64,000 bases of DNA from Bacillus sp. AFS029637 (lineage in GTDB: Bacteria; Bacillota; Bacilli; Bacillales; Bacillaceae_G), in assembly GCF_002584985.1 (NCBI RefSeq), contig NZ_NUPZ01000040.1, positions 245,036 to 309,035 of the forward strand. The letters run 5' to 3'. The notes below the pieces were generated by a model. It did no database searches, had not been told where the DNA came from, and saw only the letters and a program-made list of their open reading frames with translations. A program made the position numbers and the translations under genes. Shown here one piece after another: positions 50,972 to 60,741 of the stretch (its first letter is position 1; every line of letters begins with the position of its first letter).

Positions 50972-50978
50972 TAGGCTT
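50957..50978 (+). terminator. Terminator of speA
   Basis: A 10-bp perfect stem (50957-50966 with 50969-50978) overlaps the stop codon and is followed by TTCTTTC. Confidence 0.6.
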
Positions 50979-51029
50979 TTCTTTCACCCTTTTTTCCTTT
51001 TTTTCATACGATACTAAAGAATTTGTTAC

Positions 51030-51412
51030 TCCCACCCTGAATGGGTGCACTAACGTCATTGGGATTCTTGCTACAAAAGTCGAAGTCCATCTCTAGTATC
51101 GCTGACGTGCAAGATTGCGGTTTGCCATCACAACTCTCACAACAGGCCTTATAGGTTCGTAAAATACTGTACTACCACCATACCGTACAGATTCGTATCC
51201 AGGTATTTTAGCGCCTTATTCTTGACGACACATATCATTTTACCGATAGCGTGAATTCGACATGATACCCTTTTGCAAGGAACACATTGGAGTTTTAAAG
51301 ACTTGTACTTCTCTATAGGTAATGTATACCAAATATATAAATGTTTTCTATGAACAAGCGATACTTTCATCCCATGCCAAAAGGCGGACTAAAGTCCTAA
51401 ATGGGCTTTCAC
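51030..51412 (-). mobile_element. Probable decayed IS200/IS605-type remnant
   Basis: The 480-bp spacer between speA and tgl looks unlike its neighbours. On the minus strand it ends with AGCAAGAATCCCA and a CACCC/GGGTG hairpin followed by GGGAGT (about 51029-51074), features I associate with the right end of IS200/IS605 elements. A GGACT/AGTCC hairpin lies at about 51389-51400. Coding potential is scattered over three frames with stops; the longest frame (51149-51370) is not recognised. No intact transposase is present. Confidence 0.45.
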
Positions 51413-51451
51413 GTATCGCGAAATCTGCAGCATATAGGTGGGGATACCATT

Positions 51452-52282
51452 ATGATTGTAATAGGCCGTTCTATTGTACACCCTTATATCACAAATGAAT
51501 ATGAGCCATTTTCAGCTGAGAAGCAACAAATTTTATCCATAATGGCGGGAAATCAAGAAGTTTATTCCTTCCGAACAGCTGATGAACTCAGCTTTGATCT
51601 AAATTTGCGCGTTAATATTATTACCTCTGCACTAGAACTTTTTCAAAGTGGATTTCAGTTTCGTACGTTTCAACAATCCTTTTGTAACCCCAAGTTTTGG
51701 AAAAGAACATCACTAGGAGGATTTCAGCTCCTTCCAAATATTCCATCTTCTATCGCCATCCAAGATATTTTCAAAAACGGTAAACTATATGGTACTGAAT
51801 GCGCAACCGCTATGATAATTATTTTTTACAAAGCTTTACTGTCATTATATGAGGAAGAAACTTTCAACCGCCTATTTGCTAACCTTTTACTTTATACATG
51901 GGATTACGATCAAGATTTAAAGCTCATAACAAAAACGGGAGGCGATCTTGTTCCAGCCGATCTCGTTTACTTTAAAAACCCACAAGTGAATCCATCTACG
52001 ATCGAGTGGCAAGGAGAAAACACAATCTATCTAGGGAATTTCTTTTTTTACGGACATGGCGTAGGTGTAAAAACAAAAGAAGAAATTATCTACTCATTAA
52101 ATGAACGACGAGTCCCTTACGCTTTTATTTCAGCTTTTTTGACTGATACGATTACTCGTATTGATAGCCGTCTAATGAGTCACTACGCTTCTCAAAACAC
52201 ACCACAAACAGCCATAGGGTTTATTCCAATTAGAGATGATGCAATCGTTGCAACAGTTGGCCATACAACTACAATTTATTAA
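51452..52282 (+). CDS. tgl: Tgl, spore coat protein-glutamine gamma-glutamyltransferase
   Basis: This 276-residue transglutaminase cross-links spore coat proteins late in sporulation. The catalytic Cys117 lies in YGTECATAM, with the [10 protein letters not shown] segment and a PADLVYF motif nearby. Length and sequence agree with Bacillus Tgl. ATG 51452 with AGGTGGGGAT upstream is chosen; the open frame upstream enters the decayed IS-like region. Confidence 0.93.
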   Translation: MIVIGRSIVHPYITNEYEPFSAEKQQILSIMAGNQEVYSFRTADELSFDLNLRVNIITSALELFQSGFQFRTFQQSFCNPKFWKRTSLGGFQLLPNIPSSIAIQDIFKNGKLYGTECATAMIIIFYKALLSLYEEETFNRLFANLLLYTWDYDQDLKLITKTGGDLVPADLVYFKNPQVNPSTIEWQGENTIYLGNFFFYGHGVGVKTKEEIIYSLNERRVPYAFISAFLTDTITRIDSRLMSHYASQNTPQTAIGFIPIRDDAIVATVGHTTTIY

Positions 52283-52312
52283 AAAGAGCGCCTACATATG
52301 TAGGCGCTCTTT
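52283..52312. terminator. Bidirectional terminator tgl / sr1p cluster
   Basis: A 14-bp perfect stem (52283-52296 with 52299-52312) with T runs on both strands lies between tgl and the last sr1p gene. Confidence 0.85.
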
Positions 52313-52319
52313 CTTATTA

Positions 52320-52448
52320 TTAAGCTTTTGTATGTTCTTTATGGTTACATTCGCAATGCGATCCACATTTCCCATATAGTACTGTTGTTTTTTCATCTTC
52401 AAAATGTGCGATTGTTCCTTCACATACTTGGCATACGATTGTTCCCAT
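52320..52448 (-). CDS. GapA-binding peptide SR1P, copy 3 (distal)
   Basis: This 42-residue peptide starts MGTIVCQVCEGTIAHF and contains CxxC (CQVC), then YGKCGSHCEC and a His-rich end. It belongs to the SR1P family: the peptide encoded by the B. subtilis dual-function RNA SR1, which binds GapA and stimulates RNase J1. AGGGGG lies 8-13 bases before the ATG. It is the last of three tandem copies; the terminator at 52283-52312 follows. Confidence 0.85.
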   Translation of the reverse strand: MGTIVCQVCEGTIAHFEDEKTTVLYGKCGSHCECNHKEHTKA

Positions 52449-52493
52449 TTTTCATTTCCCCCTGAGTTCTAATAGTAATCTACTTATTTATCA

Positions 52494-52622
52494 TTAAGCT
52501 TTCGCGTTATCTCTACTAGCACAGTCACAATTTGTTCCACATTTCCCGTAAAGCACTGTTGTTTTCTCATCTTCAAAATGCGCGATTGTTCCTTCGCATA
52601 CTTGACATACGATTGTTCCCAT
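52494..52622 (-). CDS. GapA-binding peptide SR1P, copy 2
   Basis: This 42-residue peptide is nearly the same as the copy at 52320 over the first 28 residues (MGTIVCQVCEGTIAHFED, then EKTTVLYGKCG). Its end differs (TNCDCASRDNAKA). The leader before the ATG is almost identical to that of the other copies, so this arose by tandem duplication. The cysteines suggest a small zinc site. An unrelated frame over 52484-52681 is a shadow. Confidence 0.85.
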   Translation of the reverse strand: MGTIVCQVCEGTIAHFEDEKTTVLYGKCGTNCDCASRDNAKA

Positions 52623-52681
52623 TTTTCATTTCCCCCTAAGTTTATGGTCCTAAAAACTTTTAGCTGTCCATTTCCTATCAA

Positions 52682-52810
52682 TTATTGGGCTTTTGTATGC
52701 TCTGTGTGATCACATCCGCAAGATCCACATTTCCCGTAAAGTACCGTTACTTTCTCATCCTCAAAGTGTGCAATTGTACCTTCACAATCTTGACATACGA
52801 TCGTTCCCAT
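52682..52810 (-). CDS. GapA-binding peptide SR1P, copy 1 (promoter-proximal)
   Basis: This 42-residue peptide reads MGTIVCQDCEGTIAHFED, then EKVTVLYGKCGSCGC, then a His/Thr-rich end. Of the three it looks closest to the single SR1P I know from other Bacillus species (CQDC, KVTVLYGKC). It is the first gene after a clear sigma-A promoter at 52874-52902, with a 64-base leader and AGGGGG before the ATG. SR1P is made under gluconeogenic conditions in B. subtilis; whether that holds here is unknown. Confidence 0.87.
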   Translation of the reverse strand: MGTIVCQDCEGTIAHFEDEKVTVLYGKCGSCGCDHTEHTKAQ

Positions 52811-52873
52811 TTTCCATTTCCCCCTAAGTTTATAATCCCAAAAACTTTTGTAACCGCTTAACTTTCTGTCTTT

Positions 52874-52902
52874 ATTTTAATATGTTATACTTTTTACGTC
52901 AA
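52874..52902 (-). promoter_or_regulatory. Sigma-A promoter for the sr1p cluster
   Basis: On the minus strand TTGACG (52897-52902), a 17-bp spacer and TAAAAT (52874-52879) lie 64 bp upstream of the first sr1p copy. Confidence 0.75.
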
Positions 52903-52965
52903 TAGGTTTTTAGTATAACACATTAAATATTTTAAAATTTAATTAGTATGCGATATTCATACAAA

Positions 52966-52995
52966 AAACAGCCGTATTCATACGTACGACTGTTT
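52966..52995 (-). terminator. Terminator of the DUF3055 gene
   Basis: An 11-bp stem with one G-U pair (52966-52976 with 52985-52995) is followed on the minus strand by a T run. Confidence 0.7.
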
Positions 52996-53003
52996 CTCGT
53001 TAA

Positions 53004-53300
53004 TTATTCTTCATACTCCGCATGTAAAGAAGTAGATGGCACAAGAAATTTGAAAAACTGAGCTAACTCCATTGCTTCCTCTTCCGACCCTAACTTGAAA
53101 ATTTCCTGCATATATTGAACATTCTCCACATCATCTTGTCCAAGCAAAGTAGACCTTCCCGTCTGCATACAAACAATGAGCGGTTTTCCAAAAAACATAT
53201 TTGTATAAATAACCCCAAAATCATAGCGCGTATCATGTGTCATAAACCCTAAAAATCGTACCTTCACACTTTCATGCTCATCATACAATTTTTCAAACAT
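53004..53300 (-). CDS. DUF3055 (SAV0927-like) family protein
   Basis: This protein of about 98 residues starts MFEKLYDEHESVKVRFLGF and has the segment RYDFGVIYTNMFFGKPLIVC. It appears to be a DUF3055 member; function is unknown. The frame is open to 53336, but ATG 53300 follows AAAGGTGG at normal spacing. It is divergent from the gene at 53433. Confidence 0.75.
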   Translation of the reverse strand: MFEKLYDEHESVKVRFLGFMTHDTRYDFGVIYTNMFFGKPLIVCMQTGRSTLLGQDDVENVQYMQEIFKLGSEEEAMELAQFFKFLVPSTSLHAEYEE

Positions 53301-53371
53301 CGGTTTCCACCTTTCTAGATCACCTTTCCTACTCATACTATATTAAACAAAAAAAGTAATACTCCTTTTAA

Positions 53372-53400
53372 TTGTCAAAAAATTCAGTAGGATGTAGAAT
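53372..53400 (+). promoter_or_regulatory. Sigma-A promoter for the gene at 53433
   Basis: TTGTCA (53372-53377), a 17-bp spacer and TAGAAT (53395-53400) lie 33 bp before the ATG. Confidence 0.65.
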
Positions 53401-53432
53401 GATAGTATTCTACTAAATTAGGGGGAACTTAT

Positions 53433-53825
53433 ATGCAACATGCCTTTATTACGCTTGTACCTAATTCCAATCAACAATCTGTTTCAATAGAAGATGTAAA
53501 ACACCTTTTTCACAACTATAAAACCGTCACTTCCAGGACTGGTGAGCAAATTAATTATGATTATACAAATACAGCTTTTCCTTATGAAATATTGGATACA
53601 TCAAAGACAACGTTAAAACTCCAATCAAGTCACGATCGATATGATTCGATTTATGTAGGAATCGGAATAGAAAAAGAGCAATCTTTCATTCAAATTTCTT
53701 TACCTACTACAGCGACATTTGGAGATAAAGGAAAAGCAAATGAATTTAGTCGTTTTCTAGCGAAGAAGTTAGAAGGAGAGTTACAATTATTTAATGGAAG
53801 AACAATGTATTTCTACAAACGTTAA
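53433..53825 (+). CDS. DUF1885-like conserved protein
   Basis: This 130-residue soluble protein starts MQHAFITLVPNSNQQSVSIEDVKHLFHNYK and ends MYFYKR. I believe it belongs to the DUF1885 family of Bacillus, whose role is unknown. AGGGGGAA precedes the ATG. It converges with the small membrane protein gene at 53827 with only one base between stop codons. Confidence 0.7.
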   Translation: MQHAFITLVPNSNQQSVSIEDVKHLFHNYKTVTSRTGEQINYDYTNTAFPYEILDTSKTTLKLQSSHDRYDSIYVGIGIEKEQSFIQISLPTTATFGDKGKANEFSRFLAKKLEGELQLFNGRTMYFYKR

Positions 53826-53826
53826 T

Positions 53827-54054
53827 TTAAAAACAAAAATAAATGATGAGAAAAACCATACTATTTGTGCAAGTAAGAAATATTGCTTTTCTCCTTGCAC
53901 TTAGTATGAAATACGCTATCACATACGCTAAGTAAACAAATATGAGAAAAAGAAAAATTTTATAATGAAGTTTATCACGACTTGACAATAATAACACTGC
54001 TGAAAATCCACTCCATAAAACTAGATGTAAAAATGAAACTAGCGTAGTTTTCAT
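53827..54054 (-). CDS. Small membrane protein, unknown
   Basis: This 75-residue protein has two to three hydrophobic helices separated by short charged turns (SSRDKLHYK and SARRKA). I do not recognise it. GAGGAGGTAAC before the ATG is a strong ribosome site. The 300-bp spacer upstream (54055-54314) holds no other gene that I can see. Confidence 0.65.
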   Translation of the reverse strand: MKTTLVSFLHLVLWSGFSAVLLLSSRDKLHYKIFLFLIFVYLAYVIAYFILSARRKAIFLTCTNSMVFLIIYFCF

Positions 54055-54314
54055 AGCGTTACCTCCTCATATATCCCTTCTATTATATAATTCAGCCTGA
54101 TCCTCTCTATATTTCAAAACATGCTTCTATGTGTATCAATTATTTAAAACTTTTATTCTCTATTCTTCTAGTATTTTTTAGGCTCATAACTATTTATATG
54201 CAAAACAAACTGTATGTTGTCATTATTACAAATTCTTATGTAAATGCGACTTATCCTTTATTCATACAAGAATTCAAGCAAATAGCATTTATTAATCCAA
54301 GTTTTTCGGCAAAT

Positions 54315-54350
54315 AAAAAAGCGTCTCTAAAATTTAAGAGACGCTTTTTT
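54315..54350 (-). terminator. Terminator of the pdh operon
   Basis: A perfect 14-bp stem (54315-54328 with 54337-54350) with flanking A and T runs follows pdhD. Confidence 0.88.
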
Positions 54351-54356
54351 CATTAT

Positions 54357-55769
54357 TTATTTTACAATGTGAATTGGCATTCCAAGAGCAACTTCAGCTG
54401 CTTCCATTGTGATTTCACCTAATGTTGGGTGAGCATGGATTGTTTGAGCGATATCTTCAGCTGTCATTCCAGCTTCGATAGCTAAACCAATCTCAGAGAT
54501 AATATCAGAAGCACCTGCACCTGCAACTTGAGCACCTACAAGAAGACCATCTTCTTTACGTGTTACAAGTTGTAGGAAACCGTCAGTGCTGTTTAATGAT
54601 AACGCACGACCGTTTGCAGCGAATGGGAACTTAGATACAGCTACAGTCATTCCTGCTTCTTCTGCTTGTTTCTTAGTGTAACCAACAGATGCTAATTCTG
54701 GATCAGTGAAGCATACTGCAGGAATTCCGATGTAATCGATTGCTGATGCATGGCCACTAATTGCTTCAACAGCTACTTTACCTTCGTAAGAAGCTTTGTG
54801 AGCTAATGGTGGTCCAGGAACGATATCACCGATTGCATAGATGTTTGATACGTTTGTACGGCATTGCTCATCGATTTCGATGATGCCGCGGTCAGTCATT
54901 TTAACTCCAACTTGCTCAAGACCGATTTCTTGAGTATTTGGACGACGACCTACAGTTACTAATACGTAATCTGCATCTACAGTTTGGATTTCACCGTTAA
55001 CTTCGAAGCTAACTTTTACGCCAGTTTCTGTTTCTTCAACGCCTTTAGCCATAGCTTTTGTATGGATGTTTACGTTACCTTTCTTTTGAAGAGCACGTTT
55101 AACAACAGAGCTCATAGCTTTTTCGAAACCAGCTAGTATTTCGTCGCCAGCTTCTACTACAGTAACTTCTGTACCGAAGTTAGCATATGCAGTACCTAAT
55201 TCCATACCGATGTAACCGCCGCCGATTACAACAAGTTTTTTAGGAATTTCAGGTAAGCTTAAAGCGCCTGTAGAGTTGATAACACGTTTAGAGTATTTGA
55301 ATCCTGGAATTTCGATTGGTGTAGAACCAGTTGCAAGAACAGCATTTTTAAACGTGTAAGTTTGAGCTGCATCTTCAGTCATTACGCGTAATGTGTTAGC
55401 ATCTACGAAGTAAGCTTCACCGCGAATGATTTCAACTTTGTTACCTTTAAGAAGGCCTTCAACACCGCCAGTTAATTTCTTAACTACGCCGTTTTTCCAT
55501 TCTTGAACTTTTGTAAAGTCAACTTTTACGTTCTCTGCAGTGATACCCATGTCATCAGAATGCATTGCATTCTCATAACGATGACCTGCATTGATTAACG
55601 CTTTTGAAGGAATACATCCAACGTTTAAGCATACGCCACCAAGGTTAGCTTTTTCGATGATTGCTACCTTTTGACCTAATTGTGCTGCACGAATTGCCGC
55701 AACGTATCCACCAGGACCTGCACCAACAACGACTGTATCTAATTCAATTGGGAAATCTCCTACTACCAT
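54357..55769 (-). CDS. pdhD: Dihydrolipoyl dehydrogenase, E3 of pyruvate dehydrogenase
   Basis: This 470-residue flavoprotein reoxidises dihydrolipoamide with NAD. It has an FAD loop ([13 protein letters not shown]), the redox cysteines Cys47 and Cys52 in [13 protein letters not shown], an NAD loop ([13 protein letters not shown]) and the C-terminal HAHPTLGE with the catalytic His-Glu pair. It is the last gene of pdhA-B-C-D and may also serve other dehydrogenases. It starts 5 bp after pdhC. Confidence 0.97.
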   Translation of the reverse strand: MVVGDFPIELDTVVVGAGPGGYVAAIRAAQLGQKVAIIEKANLGGVCLNVGCIPSKALINAGHRYENAMHSDDMGITAENVKVDFTKVQEWKNGVVKKLTGGVEGLLKGNKVEIIRGEAYFVDANTLRVMTEDAAQTYTFKNAVLATGSTPIEIPGFKYSKRVINSTGALSLPEIPKKLVVIGGGYIGMELGTAYANFGTEVTVVEAGDEILAGFEKAMSSVVKRALQKKGNVNIHTKAMAKGVEETETGVKVSFEVNGEIQTVDADYVLVTVGRRPNTQEIGLEQVGVKMTDRGIIEIDEQCRTNVSNIYAIGDIVPGPPLAHKASYEGKVAVEAISGHASAIDYIGIPAVCFTDPELASVGYTKKQAEEAGMTVAVSKFPFAANGRALSLNSTDGFLQLVTRKEDGLLVGAQVAGAGASDIISEIGLAIEAGMTAEDIAQTIHAHPTLGEITMEAAEVALGMPIHIVK

Positions 55770-55774
55770 TGTTA

Positions 55775-57064
55775 TTACGCCTCCATTACTAATAATTGTG
55801 GGTCATTCAATAGACGTTTAATTTGGTTTAATGCTTTTTGAGCAGTTGCGCCGTCAATTAAACGATGGTCAAAGCTTAAAGATAATGCTAATACTGGAGC
55901 TGCAACAATCTCACCGTTTTTCACAACTGGTTTTTCAGCGATACGGCCGATACCAAGGATTGCTACTTCTGGGTGGTTGATAACTGGAGTGAACCATTGT
56001 CCACCTGCAGAACCAATGTTTGTAATTGTGCAAGAAGCACCTTTCATTTCAGCAGGAGCTAGACGACCTTCACGTGCTTTACCAGCAAGATCATTGATCT
56101 CGTTAGAAATAGTGAAGATAGACTTGCGATCTGTATCTTTAACAACTGGCACTAATAGACCTTTGTCTGTATCAGCTGCGATACCGATGTTGAAGTAATG
56201 TTTGTGAACGATTTCTTGAGAAGCATCGTCTAAAGCAGTATTCAACATTGGGAATTCACGTAATGCAGATGTTAAAGCTTTTACAACGTATGGAAGGTAA
56301 GTTAATTTAATACCTTTGTCAGCTGCTACTGCTTTGAACTTCTTACGGTGAGCAACAAGCTCAGTTACATCAACTTCATCCATTAATGTTACGTGAGGAG
56401 CTGTATGTTTAGAGTTAACCATTGCTTTCGCAATCGCTTTACGGATACCACTCATTTTCTCACGAGTTTCTGGATATTCACCAGCTGGGATTGGTTGTGC
56501 TTTTGGTGCTTCTTCTTTTGCTGCTGCTGGAGTAGCTTCTACTGCTGCTGGAGCCTCAGTTGCTGCTACTGTTTGTCCACCATTTGCAAATGCATCGATG
56601 TCAGCTTTCACAACGCGGCCGTTCTTACCAGAACCAGCTACTTTATGGATGTCTACACCTTTTTCACGAGCATATTTACGAACAGATGGCATAGCGATTA
56701 CGCGCTCATTTACTACTTCTGCAGTTGCTGCTGGAGTAGCTTCCGCTGCTGGAGCTTCTACTGCTGCTTCTTCAGCTTTTGGAGCTGCATCATGGTCGTC
56801 ACCTTTAAATTTAAGGTTTTCGTATCCAGGAGCATCAAATTTAATTAATGTATCTCCTACAATTGCAACTGTTCCTTCTTCTACAAGTACTTCAAGTACT
56901 TTACCTTTAACAGGAGAAGGGATTTCTACTACTGCTTTATCATTTTGTACTTCAAGAAGTACATCGTCTTCATTTACTTCATCGCCTGGTTTAATAAACC
57001 ATTTTACGATTTCACCTTCGTGGATACCTTCACCGATATCTGGTAGTTTAAATTCAAATGCCAC
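55775..57064 (-). CDS. pdhC: Dihydrolipoamide acetyltransferase, E2 of pyruvate dehydrogenase
   Basis: This 429-residue core subunit has one lipoyl domain with lipoyl Lys43 (NDKAVVEIP), an Ala/Pro/Glu-rich linker, a peripheral subunit-binding domain ([18 protein letters not shown]), a second Ala-rich linker, and the acetyltransferase domain ending in [10 protein letters not shown] with the HxxxD motif. Low-complexity linkers generate long open frames on the opposite strand, which are not genes. The 93-bp gap to pdhB is the largest in the operon. Confidence 0.97.
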   Translation of the reverse strand: MAFEFKLPDIGEGIHEGEIVKWFIKPGDEVNEDDVLLEVQNDKAVVEIPSPVKGKVLEVLVEEGTVAIVGDTLIKFDAPGYENLKFKGDDHDAAPKAEEAAVEAPAAEATPAATAEVVNERVIAMPSVRKYAREKGVDIHKVAGSGKNGRVVKADIDAFANGGQTVAATEAPAAVEATPAAAKEEAPKAQPIPAGEYPETREKMSGIRKAIAKAMVNSKHTAPHVTLMDEVDVTELVAHRKKFKAVAADKGIKLTYLPYVVKALTSALREFPMLNTALDDASQEIVHKHYFNIGIAADTDKGLLVPVVKDTDRKSIFTISNEINDLAGKAREGRLAPAEMKGASCTITNIGSAGGQWFTPVINHPEVAILGIGRIAEKPVVKNGEIVAAPVLALSLSFDHRLIDGATAQKALNQIKRLLNDPQLLVMEA

Positions 57065-57157
57065 GGAATTCAGCCCCCTGATTCATTTCATTATTATAGA
57101 ATATGTACAAAAGAAACCAGCATGTGCTGATTTCTTTTGCACATGAAAAGCTAAAAA

Positions 57158-58135
57158 TTAGAAGTTCATTACTTTGTTAACAGCTTCAACAATATCTTTG
57201 TGGTTTGGTAACCATACGCTCTCAGCTTGAGAGAATGGGAATACTGTATCAGCAGCTGCAACACGTACAACTGGAGCTTCTAAGTTTAAGATTGCACGGT
57301 CGTTAATTTCCGCTACAACGTTTGCTGCAATACCAGCTTGTTTTTGAGCTTCTTGAACTACAACTACGCGGCCTGTTTTTTCAACAGAAGCGATGATTGT
57401 TTCGATATCTAATGGTTGAACTGTACGTAAGTCAACAACCTCTAAAGAGATACCTTCTTTTTCAAGTTCTTCAGCAGCTTTTAATGCAGCGTGTACCATA
57501 GCACCGTAAGCGATAACAGATACGTCTGTACCTTCACGCTTGATATCAGCTTTGCCTAAATCAATTGTGTAGTCGCCTTCTGGTACATCTTGACGGAATG
57601 AACGGTACAATTTCATATGCTCTAAGTAGATAACTGGATCGTTGTCACGAATCGCAGAGATTAAAAGACCTTTTGCATCGTATGGAGTAGATGGAATAAC
57701 AACTTTTAGACCAGGTTGTTGAGCCACTAATCCTTCTAAGCTATCCGCATGTAGTTCAGGAGTATGAACACCACCACCGAATGGAGAACGAACTGTTACT
57801 GGAGCAGTCCAACGTCCACCAGAACGGTAACGCATACGAGCTAATTGACCAGAGATTGAATCCATTACTTCATAAACGAAACCGAAGAATTGGATTTCAG
57901 GAACTGGACGGAATCCTTCAAGTGCAAGTCCAACTGCAAGTCCACCAATACCAGACTCTGCAAGTGGAGTATCCATTACACGGTCTTCACCGAATTCAGC
58001 TTGTAAACCTTCAGTAGCACGGAATACACCGCCGTTTACACCAACGTCTTCACCAAACACAAGTACGTTAGGATCATTTTTCATTTCAACGCGTAAAGCA
58101 TCAGTGATTGCTTGAATCATTGTCATTTGAGCCAT
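57158..58135 (-). CDS. pdhB: Pyruvate dehydrogenase E1 beta subunit
   Basis: This 325-residue subunit pairs with PdhA to form the thiamine-diphosphate E1 enzyme. It has the transketolase-like pyrimidine-binding domain ([15 protein letters not shown] and DTPLAESGI with the conserved Glu) and a C-terminal domain ([10 protein letters not shown]). It starts 3 bp after the pdhA stop codon. Confidence 0.97.
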   Translation of the reverse strand: MAQMTMIQAITDALRVEMKNDPNVLVFGEDVGVNGGVFRATEGLQAEFGEDRVMDTPLAESGIGGLAVGLALEGFRPVPEIQFFGFVYEVMDSISGQLARMRYRSGGRWTAPVTVRSPFGGGVHTPELHADSLEGLVAQQPGLKVVIPSTPYDAKGLLISAIRDNDPVIYLEHMKLYRSFRQDVPEGDYTIDLGKADIKREGTDVSVIAYGAMVHAALKAAEELEKEGISLEVVDLRTVQPLDIETIIASVEKTGRVVVVQEAQKQAGIAANVVAEINDRAILNLEAPVVRVAAADTVFPFSQAESVWLPNHKDIVEAVNKVMNF

Positions 58136-58138
58136 GGC

Positions 58139-59383
<1,245 letters not shown>

Positions 59384-59431
59384 CTAATGTTTTTTCAAAA
59401 ACATATTAATACAATCTTGATCACGTTTTTT

Positions 59432-59461
59432 AGTTTACAACTATTCTAATTACGATGTCAA
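59432..59461 (-). promoter_or_regulatory. Sigma-A promoter of the pdh operon
   Basis: On the minus strand TTGACA (59456-59461), an 18-bp spacer and TAAACT (59432-59437) form a good promoter with a leader of about 170 bases to pdhA. The rest of 59462-59700 shows no gene. Confidence 0.65.
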
Positions 59462-59707
59462 TTACTTTGGTTACGTTTTTTTTATAAATAACATGTAGGT
59501 TTCTTCTAAGCATACGTGTTTTTATTTTCACATCTGTATTAGTAAGCATTAACCTACTGTTATATTATTCCCTTTTTAACTTGTTTTTTCTCTTAGAATA
59601 ATATGTAAACGATTTAATCCTCTTTAGTTTTTCTCTCTTTTTAACAAAAATATACAAACTCTTCTTCCTTTTATAGGTAAATACCTATACATTTCTACTC
59701 TTCCCTC

Positions 59708-59716
59708 CATACATTA
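59708..59716 (+). promoter_or_regulatory. Candidate sporulation promoter for the YjcZ-like gene
   Basis: CATACATTA at 59708-59716 fits the -10 of mother-cell sporulation promoters (sigma E CATACAnT; sigma K CATAnnnTA). A TATACATT about 14 bp upstream is a weak sigma-E -35. An overlapping TATAAT lacks a sigma-A -35. Confidence 0.45.
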
Positions 59717-59760
59717 TAATAACCGCAGTATTAGCGGGAAATGATAAAGGAGGTCATCTC

Positions 59761-59907
59761 ATGTACGGATACTCATATTGCTATCCAACTTGTTCATATC
59801 CTTCCTACGGTTATGGCGGTTCTTGTGGCGGGTCTGGACGCGGCTTCGCCTTAATCGTTGTGTTGTTTATTCTTTTAATTATTGTCGGTGCTGCTTGCAT
59901 TCGCTAA
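59761..59907 (+). CDS. YjcZ-family small sporulation protein
   Basis: This 48-residue protein has an N-terminal half rich in Tyr, Gly, Cys and Ser ([12 protein letters not shown] and [11 protein letters not shown]) and a hydrophobic C-terminal helix ([16 protein letters not shown]) that ends CIR. That is the YjcZ sporulation protein pattern, common in several copies in B. cereus group genomes. AAAGGAGGTCATCTC before the ATG is a near-perfect ribosome site. A terminator follows at 59937-59953. Confidence 0.85.
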   Translation: MYGYSYCYPTCSYPSYGYGGSCGGSGRGFALIVVLFILLIIVGAACIR

Positions 59908-59936
59908 TGTAAAATGAAACAACTATGGAAAGAAAC

Positions 59937-59953
59937 AGACGGCTTTGCCGTCT
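59937..59953 (+). terminator. Terminator of the YjcZ-like gene
   Basis: A 7-bp GC-rich stem (59937-59943 with 59947-59953) with a TTT loop is followed by TTTCTTTTT. Confidence 0.75.
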
Positions 59954-59999
59954 TTTCTTTTTATCACATACATAACTCACCTATAGTAAAACGATTTCC

Positions 60000-60032
60000 A
60001 AAGTCATCCCCTCACTTGGCGATGACTTTTTT
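60000..60032 (+). terminator. Second hairpin with T run, upstream of def
   Basis: A 9-bp stem (60000-60008 with 60021-60029) with a 12-base loop ends in TTTTTT. It lies 42 bp before the def start and could be a back-up terminator or an attenuator of def. Confidence 0.6.
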
Positions 60033-60073
60033 CATCTCCTTTGGTAGACTAAAGAAGAAAGGAGAGATTACAT

Positions 60074-60628
60074 ATGCTTACAATGAATGATGTCATTCGC
60101 GAAGGAGATCCTATTTTGCGCAATGTTGCAGAAGAGGTAACCATACCAGCGAGTGAAGAAGATACAAATACCCTTAAAGAAATGATTGAATTTGTAATAA
60201 ATAGCCAAGACCCTGAAATGGCTGAAAAATATAGTCTACGCCCTGGAATCGGATTAGCTGCTCCGCAAATCGGGATTTCAAAGAAGATGATTGCTGTTCA
60301 TGTAACTGATACGAATGGTACGTTATATAGTCATGCATTATTTAATCCAAAAATCATTAGTCATTCTGTTGAACGTACATATTTACCAAATGGTGAAGGC
60401 TGTCTTTCCGTAGACCGCGATGTACCAGGTTATGTCCCTCGTTACACAAGGATTACAGTGAAAGCAACATCTATTAACGGAGAAGAAGTTAAGTTACGTT
60501 TAAAAGGGTTGCCAGCAATCGTATTCCAGCATGAAATCGACCATTTAAACGGTATTATGTTCTATGATCATATTAATAAAGAAAATCCATTTTCCGCTCC
60601 TGATGAGTCCAAACCTCTGGAGCGATAA
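60074..60628 (+). CDS. def: Peptide deformylase
   Basis: This 184-residue metalloenzyme removes the formyl group from nascent proteins. Its three motifs are intact: GIGLAAPQ (residues 58-65), EGCLS with metal ligand Cys110, and QHEIDH with His153, Glu154 and His157. The length and inserted segment after residue 25 indicate the type 2 enzyme of Gram-positives (B. subtilis DefB/YkrB-like). AAAGGAGAGATTACAT precedes the ATG. Confidence 0.95.
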   Translation: MLTMNDVIREGDPILRNVAEEVTIPASEEDTNTLKEMIEFVINSQDPEMAEKYSLRPGIGLAAPQIGISKKMIAVHVTDTNGTLYSHALFNPKIISHSVERTYLPNGEGCLSVDRDVPGYVPRYTRITVKATSINGEEVKLRLKGLPAIVFQHEIDHLNGIMFYDHINKENPFSAPDESKPLER

Positions 60629-60682
60629 TAATTAGAGGGAAGTATCCATCCCCTCTAATTATTATCCCGCAAATAGCAGGAT

Positions 60683-60713
60683 AAAAAGGCGGAAGGTTAA
60701 CTTCCGCCTTTTT
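60683..60713. terminator. Bidirectional terminator def / HAD gene
   Basis: A perfect 13-bp stem (60683-60695 with 60701-60713) with A and T runs lies between converging genes. Confidence 0.88.
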
Positions 60714-60741
60714 AATTATATGAAATGGGTTCCACACTAAC

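Noticed and set aside
51149-51370. 73-codon open frame on the minus strand in the speA-tgl spacer
   Set aside because: No ribosome site and no recognisable protein; it lies in the IS-like decayed region and is treated as part of that remnant.
52484-52681. 65-codon minus-strand frame over the second sr1p copy
   Set aside because: It is in another frame of the sr1p repeat unit, has no ribosome site, and the SR1P frame explains the sequence.
56393-57146. Two long plus-strand frames opposite pdhC
   Set aside because: They arise from the Ala/Pro/Glu-rich low-complexity linkers of E2 read on the other strand; no ribosome sites.
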